Source: Azolla caroliniana (lineage: Eukaryota; Polypodiophyta). From it: a stretch of 64,000 nucleotides of DNA. The stretch is from positions 4,464,001 through 4,528,000 of the forward strand of contig JBHGNT010000009.1 of assembly GCA_043228905.1 (NCBI GenBank), given 5' to 3'. Position numbers and translations under genes: made by a program. This document shows, in pieces, positions 51,110 to 63,879 of this stretch (positions are counted from its first letter, which is position 1; every line of letters begins with the position of its first letter). A model generated the notes under the pieces. The model searched no databases. It had not been told where the DNA came from and saw only the letters and a list, made by a program, of their open reading frames with translations.

Positions 51110-51822
51110 GGATGGCCCCTTACCGGCCTTTCCGGTTCCAGATCCTCCTGATCCGTTTGCGTAGTGCGAGTTTTGCCGACCATCCTTACTGGTCTTGCTG
51201 GATCCGGATTTGTCCGAATCGGTACGCTTTCTCCAGCACTCGCTTTCCCTGTGGCCTTTTTTGCCACAGTACCAGCATTCCGTAGCGGATTTGTCTTGCC
51301 GGCCTCCGGCACCGCCTTGACTCCCCTTGCTTGTGGAAGTCCCGAACTGCCGTCGGCACGCTCATAGTGCCTCCGTTCCTGCTCTTGCCGGCCGCCTCCA
51401 TTGCGTGCCAACCCACCTCTTCCACCACGCCCACGGAGCCGATCCGTTCCCGCGTACAGCATTCAGTTGTCCGGGGATGCACTGGTAGATGCACCGGCGT
51501 GGTTCTCCTCTACAAGGAGCATCGACTGTAAGTCGAAGAATGAGGGGGTATTCTCCCTTCTACACACCGCAGTCCGGAACGCTCCGAACTCGGACGCCAG
51601 GCCTCCGAGACATACCTACACCATCTTGTCTTCCTCTACGGTAACATTGATAGAGGCGAGCGAGTCCTTGTGTGCCGAGTCGGGCGCCGCATCATTCGCT
51701 CCTTCGACATAACTCCAGTACCCGTGTCCAAGCAAGTACTGGTGCATCTTGTAAGACCAGGATGCGTAGTTGCTCCTGTCGAGCTTCTCCACCGGGAGCG
51801 ACGTAGCCATGCCTCTATCCAT
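51110..51822 (-). pseudogene. Copia C4 gag with internal deletion
   Basis: ATG 51822 on the minus strand opens MDRGMATSLPVEKLDRSNYASWSYK. After YVEGANDAAPDSAHKD the frame jumps, at about 51665, directly to SLASINVTVEED. Compared with C2, roughly 95 residues of the Gag core are gone. A TAG (51616) replaces the Gln of MVQ. Further on a zinc knuckle CWYCGKKGHRESECW is intact. The deletion should make its Gag defective. Confidence 0.85.
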
Positions 51823-51916
51823 GTCTTCTACTGTGTCTGTTTTCGACCTGTTAGGGTTTTCTTCTCAAGAGTAAATGTCTGCAGCAGAGGTTCTCAACCC
51901 TCGCGCTCTGATACCA

Positions 51917-52323
51917 TGTAAACGTGAGTGTTTGCGGAAGCGTAAAACAGAGAACAACACACAAAGAGAGAGAAAGAGAGAGAGACAGAGAGAGCAGAAC
52001 ACAATTTCAAAATTATTTCGAGACTCTATATACACACTGTGCTAAGTAGCACTATTTATACAAGTCCTCTTGGGACTGACAGAAGTACCATGTACTTCAA
52101 TGCTCACACGAGCATCTGACACTTACTAAGAGACTATAGCTACCTAGTAGTCTATCCTATACTAGGCTTCCGATAGGACTTCCAGTTACGGATTGCACCC
52201 GGCCTCCACTGCTTGCCGGTTCGGTTGCTCACCGTCATACCGATCCGTTTCACCCGATCCGTCTCGCTTACCGGCTCCGGCTTATTCAGCCGATCCGGCT
52301 CCGGTTGAGCTTGCCGCTCAACA
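51917..52323 (-). repeat. 5' LTR of copia C4 (407 bp)
   Basis: Same length as the 3' LTR. The primer site (minus TGGTATCAGAGC) lies at 51905-51916. Confidence 0.93.
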
Positions 52324-53186
52324 TTCTTCCAGCACTCACTCTCTCTGTGGCCTTTCTTGCCACAGTACCAGCATTTTATGTCAGTTTTCAACTACCAGTT
52401 TCCAGCTCCCACTTGACTCCCCCTGCTTGTGGAGGGTCCAAAACTGTTGTCGGCACCCATCTTTGTGCCTTCGGTTCTGCTCTTGTCGGCCAGCTCCATT
52501 GTGTGCCGACCCACCTCGTCCTCCACGCCCACGGGGTTGATCCACCTCCATGTATAGAATCTGGATGTCTGATTGAGTGGTCCTCGACCCACTCACGTGG
52601 TTTTCTTCGACCATCAACATGGATTGTAAGTTGAAGAAGGAAGGTGGCTTCTCCCGGGTGCAAATTGTCGTCCAGATTGGCCCGTACCGTTGTGCTAGAC
52701 CACCAAGACAGATCTGGACCATCTCGTCTTCTTCCCCCATTACCTTGATGGATCCGAGTGCATCGCAAATCTCCTTAATCTTGGTGGTATAGTCGTAACC
52801 AACATATCTCTCTGTCGGATGTTGTTCAGCTCTTGTCAAAGCTACAACTTACAGGTTGTGGTACTTGTGGTAAAAATCTTCCATAGATTTTTCCAAGCCT
52901 CCTTTAGCGTTTTTGCATCCTTGATGTAGCTGAGCATTTGATCGTGCACACCGGACGTGAGGCAGTACAATACTTGGCTCGTGAGGCAGTACAATACTTG
53001 GCTCGCTCCTTGCTCCCATGCCGGGAAGGCTTTGTGTGCCGGCTCTGGTGCTACCTCATTAGTTCCTTCCACATAGCTCCAATATCCATGCCCCAACAAG
53101 TACTAGTTCATTTTATATGACCAGGATGCATTGTTTCTCCGGTCGCACTTTTTTGTGGGAAGCGAACTTGCCATACCCCTATCCAT
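52324..53186 (-). pseudogene. Copia C5 gag, broken
   Basis: ATG 53186 on the minus strand opens MDRGMASSLPTKK; then GHGYWSYVEGTNEVAPEP, a short internal duplication (QVLYCLTS twice, 52955-52998), YTTKIKEICDALGS, LGGLAQRYGP, and the zinc knuckle CWYCGKKGHRESECW at about 52330-52378. Stops and frameshifts are frequent. C4 follows. Confidence 0.85.
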
Positions 53187-53281
53187 TTCGGTTCTCTATT
53201 GTTCTTCATTGGGTGTTAGGGTTTGTCTTCAAAGGCGTCTGTCGGCTGCAGAGGAGTCTCAACCCTCGCGCTCTGATAGCA

Positions 53282-53721
53282 TGTAAAAGTTAGCGTGCGG
53301 GAAAACTGGTTTAGTCATGCAGCAACAAAGAATTGAAAACACGGGTTCAATGGAAGATTGAGAATATTTAGCATACAAGGAGAGACACAGAGAGAGTAGA
53401 ACATAAAACTCTATTCTAAAATAATAATCCTCTATGTACATAGAATGTGCTCATAGAGCACTTTTATACAAGTCCATAAAGGACTGATAGAAGTACTGAC
53501 AGGTACTTCAATGCTCATACGAGTGAGTGTCACTGACTCCCAAAAATATGCCTACGTACTAGGTTGGATCTGTAGGCCTCTAATAGCCTATCGGTTTCAA
53601 TCCGATCCGGCTCCTGGTTCTGGATATAATCCGGACACCAATCCGGTTATCCGTTCCGGATATCGATCCGGCTTTAGCTTATTCAGACGATTCGGATCCG
53701 GTTGAGCTTGCTTGCTCAACA
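53282..53721 (-). repeat. 5' LTR of copia C5 (440 bp)
   Basis: It starts TGTAAAAGTTAGCG and ends TTGCTCAACA. The primer site next to it is a one-base variant (gatagca) of the initiator-Met type. Confidence 0.9.
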
Positions 53722-54810
53722 GATCCCACTCCAAATCACATAAGGGCTTGTTGTCGAAAAACCATAGTTTACAATCCTGATCAAGTGTCTTAGGGTCCAG
53801 GTTCAATTGCCACCTCCGACCCTCCAACACTGCCACCCGCACTGCCAACCACCTGCCATCTTCTGTCAAAGAACTTAGCTTACCCCACAAACACTCCTCG
53901 TTAGTTGAGCACCTACCACGGATAAGTTGTGCATCACCCTCACCTACAAATAAACCTGACCAAACCGCCTCTTCCACATTCAACTTACCTAATCCATCAA
54001 CGGCCTTATCTATCAGGTGGGTCACCTTCCCTAGTCTTCCGGTAAACCTACAACTAACAGCATGAACCACCCGCCTCTTCATGTTAAAGACCCCCCAATC
54101 GTGTACCAACCTAATCTTGTACCCTAGCATCCTCCCCCAAGGCAAGTACTTTTTCTGTCCAAGCATTATACCGTCTTCACTTCTAATCCTAGGGTTCCAA
54201 AAATGCGGTTGTCGTAGCCATTCATCCAACGTTTTTGGTTGCATTAAGACCAATCATTCTCTTAAACTTGACCAAGCGTTCATTATGGGGCGAACCACCC
54301 TATCCTTCGTGCTAGCCGGTTCTTTCAACTTTAGAGCTGGACTGAGCAACCACCATGTATTTGCTTGCCAATGACCCCCATTCCTGGGACACTAAAGGTC
54401 AGCTCTGTTCCTAAGGAGCATCTTCCACAATTCTGGTCTCGATTGCAGACTTCGTACAAGAAGCTTACCAAGTAGAGCCTTACTTTGGTGAACCGGATCC
54501 ACCAGTCCAAGTCCTCCTTGATTCTTCGCCTTAATTAAACAACCCCACACCACTTTAGCTGACACCATCTCATTGTCTCTACCCGACCAAAGGAACCCTC
54601 TCACCAATGCCTTAATATTTTTTATGCAAGCTTTGTCTAACATCTAACATGCCACTAAGTGCCACATGGTGGCCAACAAAATATGTTTCATCACAACCAC
54701 CCTGCAAGGGCAAGCTTTACTGATGCCCACAACCGAAGCGTTTTTCTAATTTTGTCTTTCACCTGCTCGAGCTACTAATTTTTAGGTGTCTCAACTCCCA
54801 CCAAATTACG
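53722..54810 (-). pseudogene. LINE L-B, post-RT region
   Basis: The minus strand reads KNIKALVRGFLWSGRDN, KVVWGCLIKAKNQGGLGLVDPVHQSKALLGK, later FWNPRIRSEDGIMLG, and DCKLWFFDNKPLCDLEWDP, which joins across C5 to 13954-13992. This is the segment between RT and the zf-RVT cluster of plant LINEs. RT itself is absent, since recognisable coding stops near 54810. It is the outermost element of the nest. Confidence 0.8.
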
Positions 54811-57800
54811 TATGTTTATTTTACCATATCACCTAAAAGACTCTATGCATATAGAAGTTCTGACCCTTTAACCCAGCATTACATACTTAGAGGGCGAGAG
54901 TATCTATCTTCAAGCTTTATTTGGGTGTTTATTGAAGATCAAGTTATGAAATATACTTCCTTTATTAATTGGACATCCATTGCCGTTCCTAGACAAAGTA
55001 AGTTTTCATAAGAAAAACTTCTTGATGAATGCAATAGATAACATTTGGTATTAATATATGATCGTTATGAATATTTATACATTGTATCCATTTCATTATT
55101 ATACACATTGGCATGTGGTGAGAGTAACATGAGTTGTGATATGAGTGAATGACAGAGATTTATTACATGTTTAATCTTTTGACGCTATTTTAGATTGTGG
55201 TTTACACTATTATATTGAGATGGATAATTAGTTGTCACTTCTGTATGTTTGGTGGATGTGTTGTTGGCAATGAAGTGATGGTTCTTGGGAAATGAGATAT
55301 GAATGGTATGTTGTCATTATACAACTTTTTGTTATCTATGTCATTTTAAAGGGTAGTACATACCTCATAAAACAAGCTATAAAATAACATCAACATATTG
55401 TATGGTTGTATATATTGATGAATCACATAAGCTCTTATTCTATTACAATCATTTAGAACATCGAAATTGACTAAATATTCCACTAGGTTAAATAAGGCCC
55501 CAACGAAAAGTGTATAGGTATAGCTTCCTTGACTTGTATGATTGGGAGCTTACATTTTGAAGCATACCATGCTCAACGAATCTAAGTATAACTTGCTTGG
55601 CTTGTAACACTTACAAATTGGGAACAAATTCGTTGACCATGATGATGCATGTGGAAGGACGTCTAAGAGTTGGCAGTGACTCGGCTCAAGCCCAAACTAA
55701 TCCGTTGAACAATTTTTAAACGGTTTGGGAGGTCGACTTCGCTTGGTTCATGTTTGACCTTCCTTAATCGGTTTGAGCTCGATGTGGTTTGGCTTGAGCC
55801 TTGCCAAACCAGTTAAGCCTTAACGGGTTTAGGGATAAGTTCAGTTCAAGTTTGAAAACTCCCAAACCGATCAAGGCTTAACTGGTTTTTTGGACAAGGC
55901 CAAACCAGTTAGGCCAAAACCGAATTGGTGCCGATTCCTAAGGACTCCTATTGAAGAAGACTATTCAAATAAACAATATGCTCATTCAAGGAAGAATCAA
56001 CACCATGGTTCGAGAAATTCCTCGTATATTTAGTGCTTTCTCATTGGAAACCAAAACCGATAGCGGCAAAGCTACAACACTATATATAAGTGCATGTCCT
56101 AACATGCATATATACATAATAAGTACCATGCACAGTGAGTAACTTACAAGAAAGATCACCAAGGTGTTTAAGCGTAAGATCCTCACAACTTGTGAGCATA
56201 ATGATACGAGATTGCATGTCCATAAAACTAGTACACAAGTTGCACAATGATTTGGAGGACCCGCATGTGATAGCTTTAGCGCGTTGAATTAAAGGCATGT
56301 TGGGGATAATAGTCAAGCCCAAGCCATTTGAAGAACTACTTCGAGTTGTTAATGATGACCATGTTCTTGAACAAGGTCCCAAGAATTGGGTTGTTCACAT
56401 CAATAAAACTATATGTGAATTTGATTTAAAAGGTGCCATTTGGTCATCATCTAAAATTCCTTTGATAATAATTGTATAAGATGGTGTTGAACCAACAATG
56501 CTTTAACATATTATGATATTTCCTATTGTCCGTATGTCATAGGTTTTTGTGAACTGAAGTTTGTACAAGTAGTACATGCTTAAGAAATATTTTTAAAAAT
56601 AGTTGCTTATGCTAAGCAATAAACTCATTAAAAATATGCGAGCTAAAGAATGCAACCATCCATGAACCAAAACAATCATGTCAAACTTGTGCAATTTTCT
56701 ATGGGAGACCATTTGAGTAGCCACTTGATTGTGGATGGGTCTTATAATGCAATTTCCATTAAGAAAAACAATATTTTCATTTGCTTTATCAATTCTTTGT
56801 TGCTTGGTCATTTGTTTGAAACGGGATAGGGTACAAGCGCGTGTGTATGCCCTTAATAAATTGTGGATACAATAGATTTTTTGGATGATTTTTTAAACTC
56901 ATTAAACAAAAGCAATTGATATTGTATACAATAGATATAGTAGTATAAGTACAATACTATTAAGATCTCATGCATGGATCGACATTTAAAAAGATGTTTT
57001 GATTTGTTTATGCCATATGTGCATTATTGGCTAAACCCTTTAAGAAACTATTCATAGCGAACACTTTGTCATGATATGTGTCCGTATTATTTTTTTAAAA
57101 GATATAATCATTGTAAAATGCATCCCATGTTCACCTTTTGAAGTTCGAGTATTTAATTTGTATGCTCCACTAAACTCATTTTCGCTATACATAAGATAAA
57201 TAAATAAATCTTCCAATCAATGATGATGCATTATATGCTAGAGTTTAGTCTTACCTTACGTTATGTCCATAGGTGTGTATGTATAGATGGACACAAGCAT
57301 GTAAAACCGCAGTTTAATGGTTCCGTTTCGGTTTTCAAGTTTAGGTCAAAATTCAAATTCTCAATTCTCAATTTTAATGTTTTAAAATTGTTCAAAAATT
57401 TAGAGATTTTCCCTAAAATGTAAGAATTAGCCTTAAAAATGAAAAGGTTGTTAAATAAAATATTTAAGAAAATAATCAACTGCCAATCCATATTTAAACT
57501 AAACAAAAACTAAACCGTTAGAAAAAAGCTTGAACCCAAACTGGGCCGTTTTAACCATTAAGCAATTATGTCGTGATTTTACGGTTTGGTTCGGTGCAGA
57601 CTGAATCGTTGTCGATTGCTACATCTAAATACACAACTCCTTTTATCAGTAAGCAAACTGAACCATCCCGAGGGGGTTGAGCGTGAAGAAGAGAGAGACA
57701 CACACACAATATTGAGAGGCAAAACTTCTACTATCATTATGTCCCCTATGGTGGGGTTATATAGGTACATTACATGAGGTTTACGAATCAAGAACATACA

Positions 57801-58702
57801 ATGGGGTTTGCAGGTTAGTTACATAACCTTGTAACAAGCTACCCACTTTACATATTTGCACACATTCACATAAATGTGCATGTGTTTAATATATTAATAT
57901 ACTCACACAGTCGCGCTTATATGCACATTTGCACATACACTTACAAGTTACACATGACTTTTAATACAAAGACTTTAGACTTATCTATCCACGTACCAAC
58001 ACACTACACTCATACACTTTCAAACCCACTGATAACAAATATATCACCAAGAATCACACATGTTTATTGATCAATAATGCTAGTATTTATGTGATTGTCG
58101 TGTGTGTTAACAACAAACATCATGCTTGTAAATATGTATCACATGCAAACCTCATGTGAATCCTTTTGGTATTGTCAATATAATTGATATAAGGTTAGAA
58201 AAGGTTGTTCATGCTTCATAGAATGAGGGAATTCATGTTATTATAAGCATTTGATTGTTGTAATCTCTCTACACATAATAACTGTACACATTATCGCAAG
58301 GAAATATGAGTTTTTATGATGAATGCAACATCAAAACCATGGCTTGAGTTTTGAAGCAATTGTATGATACATTGTTGAATGTTTTTTTCTAGAATGATAT
58401 TAACCCTATATAGTCCACCCCTCGTCATTTAAGAAAGAGGAGTTTAACAAAATTGTCTCATTATTTTCATAGAATTCCTATAAGGTATGTATTATTCCTC
58501 AAATTCCTTAAACTACATTTGATTCCCACACACATGTTGTTTGGTTCCACCTCTAGCGTTGTCTTCCATCACCCTTTTGCTTCTCTCCTTTTCATTATCG
58601 TTCTCCATGTTTCTCCCTTGTTGTCTCAAGGCAAAGTTCAGAAATTGCATATATTTAATGAATTATTATTATATAATTCATTAGCATGAAATATCTTGTT
58701 CA
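54811..58702. other. AT-rich region without a recognised gene
   Basis: No open frame here carries a motif I recognise, and codon patterns do not persist. An inverted repeat lies at 55806-55888. The frame at 56297-56476 is open for 60 codons but matches nothing I know. It is probably old, decayed intergenic DNA. Confidence 0.6.
55806..55888. repeat. 16-bp perfect inverted repeat
   Basis: AAACCAGTTAAGCCTT (55806-55821) and AAGGCTTAACTGGTTT (55873-55888) with a 51-bp spacer. A third partial copy (caaaccagttaggcc) follows at about 55901. It may be a remnant of an inverted-repeat transposon; there is no other evidence. Confidence 0.6.
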
Positions 58703-58720
58703 GACATTCCCATATTCAAC

Positions 58721-59049
58721 TTTTTTTTTCTCCAAAAAAAACCACTACATCGTATTAGTTAGCAAATAGAATACAACAAAGTTTATCCAAATCCACAATG
58801 GGATCAACATATACAACTTGGAGAAACAACTCCAAAACTATCAACCAAAAAGAGCAAAAAAAACTCAACCGATCCTTAACTCAAGCAAAATTGAATTAAA
58901 CCCTATTTTACCCCGACTTCACAACTCCCTGACGCACATTTATGTCAGCTATACATACATAATCACAACCCATGTACAATATTGGGAGCCATCGGTGGAA
59001 ACAGCCACCTAGGTGCTTGGTAATTCCACTTAGGCCTGGATGAAGATTT
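58721..59049 (-). mobile_element. Short retroposed copy (5'-truncated LINE or SINE)
   Basis: A 329-bp insert starts with a T run (an A tail on the minus strand) and is flanked by long direct repeats, gacattcccatattcaac at 58703-58720 and 59050-59067. On the minus strand its end (TTGTTGTATTC...CTAACTAATACGATGTAGTGG before the A run) looks like a plant LINE 3' end. No ORF and no convincing A and B boxes, so I favour a truncated LINE. Confidence 0.72.
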
Positions 59050-59070
59050 GACATTCCCATATTCAACTTT

Positions 59071-62000
59071 CACTTTATCCAAGAGTATTTGAGGAAGAAA
59101 TTGGTGAGGCCCATCTTCGTCTCTAGATATTCCTCTCTTCTGTCCTTAAAACTTGATATAATCCATACAAATCTTTCAACCATTTCTAGGTCAAACCAAG
59201 TGAATGAGAATCCTTGAAATACACGAAAAATTATTTCTCCCATGATAAATTGCAAGTTAGTGAGTTATAAGTACAATAGATATGCAAAAATAAGCTAATG
59301 CCATTTCGAATGCTATCAAACATTCAATAGCAAGTAGCAATTGCATGAAGGGAATCAAAATCTTAGAATACGAGAAACGTATATAAACAATACATATATC
59401 ACAATGTGAAAGCATTGCACTTAAAGCATAGATATTTAACTAATCAAATAATAAACTAATAATACATAAACACACACACACTTGTATGCATAGAAAAATA
59501 CACAATATGTATATACACGCATATACTCATTCTATTTTACTTTGTGAATGTGAAGACAATTTTTTTATTTTAGGTTGGATATATTGTCACTGACATGTGT
59601 TCAAACATCCTGAGCATTTTATTGGTCGGGATACATTTCACACGTCGTTCATGAATCCAAAAAATTGTGAGTCTTATATTCTTATCCAAGAGCGTGCAAA
59701 GCGATAGATTCTCCTTAACATATGGCTTTACAACTTCACTTTTTCAGAAACCCAAAGGTTAAAAACAACTTCACCTCTGTTAGGCAATGGTGAAACTACA
59801 CTTTTTCAGAACAAAAAGGAACGATAGATCATAACATCACCTTCCAATGGCATGCAACTTGATGGTTTCTCTTTAAACTATGACTTGACAAATTCAATTC
59901 TCACAACTGATGGTTTCTCGGGCGATTTTGAAAAGGAACTTCCTTTATAGAAGCATGTGATAACACATTTAAAACTTTCTTTACCACGAGGTGTTGAGGG
60001 ATTCCCACTTAGATAATAGGAGATGGCCATCTAAAATGAGCAACAATTATTACATGCTAAAGGGATGAAAGCATTGCCTTTATCCACACTTTGGGAGACT
60101 TTAGACCTCCCGATTGATTACAACTTCTAGATGTTAAAGTTGTTTTGAATGACAATGTGAAGTTTGAGCTCGTGGTTTTTAGTCTTAAGGTTGTCAATTC
60201 AAGCCTTAAGCGATGGGCTTGATGTTTTATTCATCCTAAAACATCATGAGATTTTGAGTCTAAGGTCACACATTACTAACCAACTTGCTCCTATACATGA
60301 CCATTACTATCGATATCTTTTCCAAACCACAAGATGCGTAAACGATAGAAAAAGCAAATGTGAGCAAATATTATGTACAATGAGAGCCATTAAAAACATT
60401 AGATTGCACTCATGTTTGCAAATGATAACATTGAAATGAAATACTTGTTAAAGCCTTGAACATCTTTAGAGGACGTATCCATAAGACGTGAATGTAAATG
60501 TCTTAAGGTTTTGTTATGGACAAAGGAAACCAAAGAGACGAGCATCGTTTAGTGCAATAAATACATTTGATGTCTTTTGGGAACTAGTAAACCAAGAGAA
60601 TGTGCCTTCCAACACCTTTGAGGTTTTTACATGCCAAGGATCCTCCTGATTGTCGGAGGGCCATCAAGGGGTTTATGCATTGTCATGTATTGACATTTAT
60701 AATACTTTTACAAAGAAAACAAGAAGACAAGAGATAAAGGTTGTCGGCATAGAGAACACCATGTTTTAAATATGATACGCAAATAGGTGAACTAGTTTGG
60801 GGTAAAACTTGGATAGTTGATGAGACATCATTATGGGCAAGGGGGATGGGCCCTATCATATATGGGTGAGTGGGGTTTACTAATTCAAAGAAGAAGATAG
60901 ATAGGTTTGATTTGGCGCAAAATATGTAATATAGTGTGTGAAACATGATCTTTCACATATTTATGAGGAGTGATATCTCTTTGTTGCAAAAAAGCCTCCA
61001 TCATTAAGGAATCTATTGAGGCACCAACAGTGGGAGGGAGGGAGATGTATAGCTCAGTTTGTCCAATGAAGATCAACATGTCATCACATTCAACCCCTAC
61101 ATTTCTCAATTTACATGTAGTAAAGTAATGTAGTTACTTTAGATCTGAATATGGATGCATGGTTTACTAAAAAACATGGCTACCATTGGCAGAGCCCTAA
61201 CATAGAAAAGACAAGATAAAACGCCATAATGTGTTTTGCAAACATTTGTGGCATAATGGTTCACTCCTATTTATGTTGTTTTTTAGCATGCTCACTATGT
61301 CAGGAAATTTTGGTGAAGCACCTCAAGAAAAGAGATTTTGAAAGTATCTATTTTAGGAAAGCCTTTGAAAGTTGAATTTCAACATTCATGTTTTGACTAA
61401 TTTTAAATGTCGTTGCTTCGTTCATAACCTTTGAATGCATTCTAGTGGCATTCTTCATCCTCTTCCCTATATACATGTTGCCACTTGAAACTTCCACCTC
61501 CACATGAGAAAAGGTACTATGTCATACAATGCCTAGAACACAATATATTGTCTTTATATGTATCTAGAAAGAGGTTGAGCTCTACGACGTTCTAATTTAA
61601 TTCACGAAACCGATCATATCATGTAACATCAAAAATAATAGTAGCTCGTAACAAGAAGTAATTGGAAGATTATAAATTGTACTGTTGTTTGGTTACTAAA
61701 CCCGCAAAATGCCACAAGACCTAAAAGATGTGAGGGAAAATGGATGAAAAAAATGATATTGGATAAGGTCCCATTTGTCAATGACTAGAGACACATTCAC
61801 AAATTGGGATGTTGCATCTATAAGTGCTTATTAATGTAAGTATGTAAGTACAATCTAATTGAGCCATAAATAAAATATCATTTTGTCATTTAGCCATTGT
61901 TTTATAATACAAATTAGTATAAATAATTGGAGTAAAGATGAATGTGACAATGATTGACGTGGATACCAACCAATAGCTCTTTGAAGCCCAATAATCTTCA

Positions 62001-63645
62001 AGGGTCCATATGGCCAATAAGAAGTCTACACGAGTGTGACAATAATATAAATTAATATTGGAACCAATATAAAACTAAGCTTATTTCAAGTAGCAAATAT
62101 GGTCACATTGCTTGATCTATATTATTAAGAGAGTGGGCCATGCTTGAGCAATACCAAGTTCCATTTCAACATCTTGGGTTGTGAAAAGTGAATTACAAAT
62201 AGCTTTTTTGACGACCATGTCGTTAGCATCCATGTTCTCTAACTAAAAACATGTTTTAAATTAATTACTATAATGAAAACGCATCACTCTCCTTAATCAA
62301 TACTTGAACCATACACTTGAACCTATGAAATTTTATATAGAAGGTAGCTCGTGAATCTGTAAGCATATCTTTCATTGTATGTGGGGTGGGGGCTATATAA
62401 AATCTGATTGTATGAAGGCAATGCTTTCACGTCGTGCTTTAGCATGTAAAAGTATTGTCTCAAATCATATATGACCGTACACTAATTTTCTACCACTCCT
62501 GTGTATACTACATCATAAAGCCATAACACGCCTCCTAAGATTTTGAGCGTGTACATTCAAGATCCACCAAACAACTTGCAAAAAAGAGAGGTACATGACC
62601 ATGGATGTATCATACCCAACTTAAGACAAATACAATTCTCCTACACCTTGGAAAAAGCCACAAACATCTCCAATATGGATAACATCATCCCATCAAATCC
62701 ATATATTTTATTGTGCAACAATAATGAACCCATGCAATGATGCACATGTAAGCCAACCATGTGTCTTGTCAATAATGCGTGGACATAAGGACAATTTGAT
62801 ATGATCATGCATTGGATGTATGTTATGACATGAAGTATTTATTATAGCAAAGTAGTCCAAAATACACTTCATCCATTGGATGGAGGGCATTTGAAATTTT
62901 ACGAAAATCAATCCTAGGGTGAAGCTTGCGCATAGATATGATATGTTTCTCAAAAGGTGTGGACATGCAAACTAATTACTAAAGTTTTTTCATTCTGAAA
63001 ATGTCAGTTTAACATAATCTAGGCCTACAACATTATATAGACCTTGGCAAAGCTCCACTATTAGACTCGTCATATAATTTAATAGTCTATCAACATTATA
63101 TGACTAACATGATGCCAAAATGTCACCGATTTTTTGTAGCAAAATCATTGCTAAGACTCATCATCACTAAGACCTTATAATAAGCCTCAATATATATATG
63201 AAGGCAACACTATCTATGTCTCATGAACTATAGAATCTCGATGAAAGTGTTGGTGCTCTTGCAAGGTTTGGGCATGCGTCATACATACATACATGCACGC
63301 ACATATAAATACATGTGTACATACATGTGTGCATAGCTTTTTGGGTGTTTATTAAGTTCGAAACATGGACAATTTGGATCCTCATTGTAAAATATATGTA
63401 TTGTTTTTATAAGGAGAGATATAGGAAAAAACAATGGCCTAGATTTGACCTCATATATGCGAAACCTACATACATACGTGTGCATGTACATTGCCCTGTA
63501 TTCTTGGGCACCATTAAATGGAGAAAACGATGGACATGAATTGAAGTGATGAAAATGTAAGGAGAGGCCATAAGAGCCGAGGGGTGGACGGGGGTAAATC
63601 ATGCTAGGTCTACACGGGAGACATAGGTAGACACGATAGATGACT
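59071..63645. other. AT-rich region without a recognised gene
   Basis: I see no supported coding region, RNA gene or intact element. Short ACAC runs occur near 59470. The longest frames (for example 60164-60439) show no known motif. Confidence 0.6.
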
Positions 63646-63650
63646 TGTCG

Positions 63651-63672
63651 AGAGAGAGAGAGAGAGAGAGAG
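63651..63672. repeat. GA microsatellite
   Basis: An uninterrupted run of GA dinucleotides. Confidence 0.9.
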
Positions 63673-63879
63673 GACAAGAAATGGAGACAGAGTAGAGATT
63701 AGATGGCCGAAATTCGGCGAGGAGGCCAAGCAAGATGGGTGGGGCAAACACTTAGTTGGTGACATGTCTTGTGAAGGAAGAGAACATTGGATGGTCCCTC
63801 AAAAGCATATTAAAGTGTGTATTGTAGAGTCTTACTTACATTGAGAGACACAAAGAGAGAGATGGGGGAAAGTTGGCCA

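Larger units (their letters stand above)
37791..52323 (-). mobile_element. Copia element C4, hosting C3
   Basis: LTRs of 407 bp at 37791-38197 (3') and 51917-52323 (5'); duplication ttctt at 37786-37790 and 52324-52328. The primer site (minus TGGTATCAGAGC) is intact. The coding region is well kept but has a gag deletion and two TAG codons. C3 splits it at 40825-49678. Confidence 0.93.
13993..53721 (-). mobile_element. Copia element C5, old, hosting most of the window
   Basis: The 5' LTR is 53282-53721 and the remnant 3' LTR starts at 13993. The 5-bp duplication gatcc lies at 13988-13992 and 53722-53726. Interior pieces read on the minus strand: gag 52324-53186, protease region 37195-37790, RT 36903-37190, RT/RNase H 15883-15990 and 14934-15150. 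The pieces join across LINE-C (between gtgag at 15990 and agcaatatg at 36903) and across C4 (ttctt duplication). It has lost integrase and most of RNase H. Confidence 0.85.

Noticed and set aside
56297-56479. Possible relic of a host gene exon
   Set aside because: Sixty open codons with no known motif, no splice context and no neighbouring coding segment.
60164-60439. 91-codon ORF in the right-hand region
   Set aside because: AT-rich, no domain, within expectation for chance in this composition.
63279-63677. 132-codon minus-strand ORF near the end
   Set aside because: Its start lies in the GA microsatellite and the rest is low-complexity; no motif.
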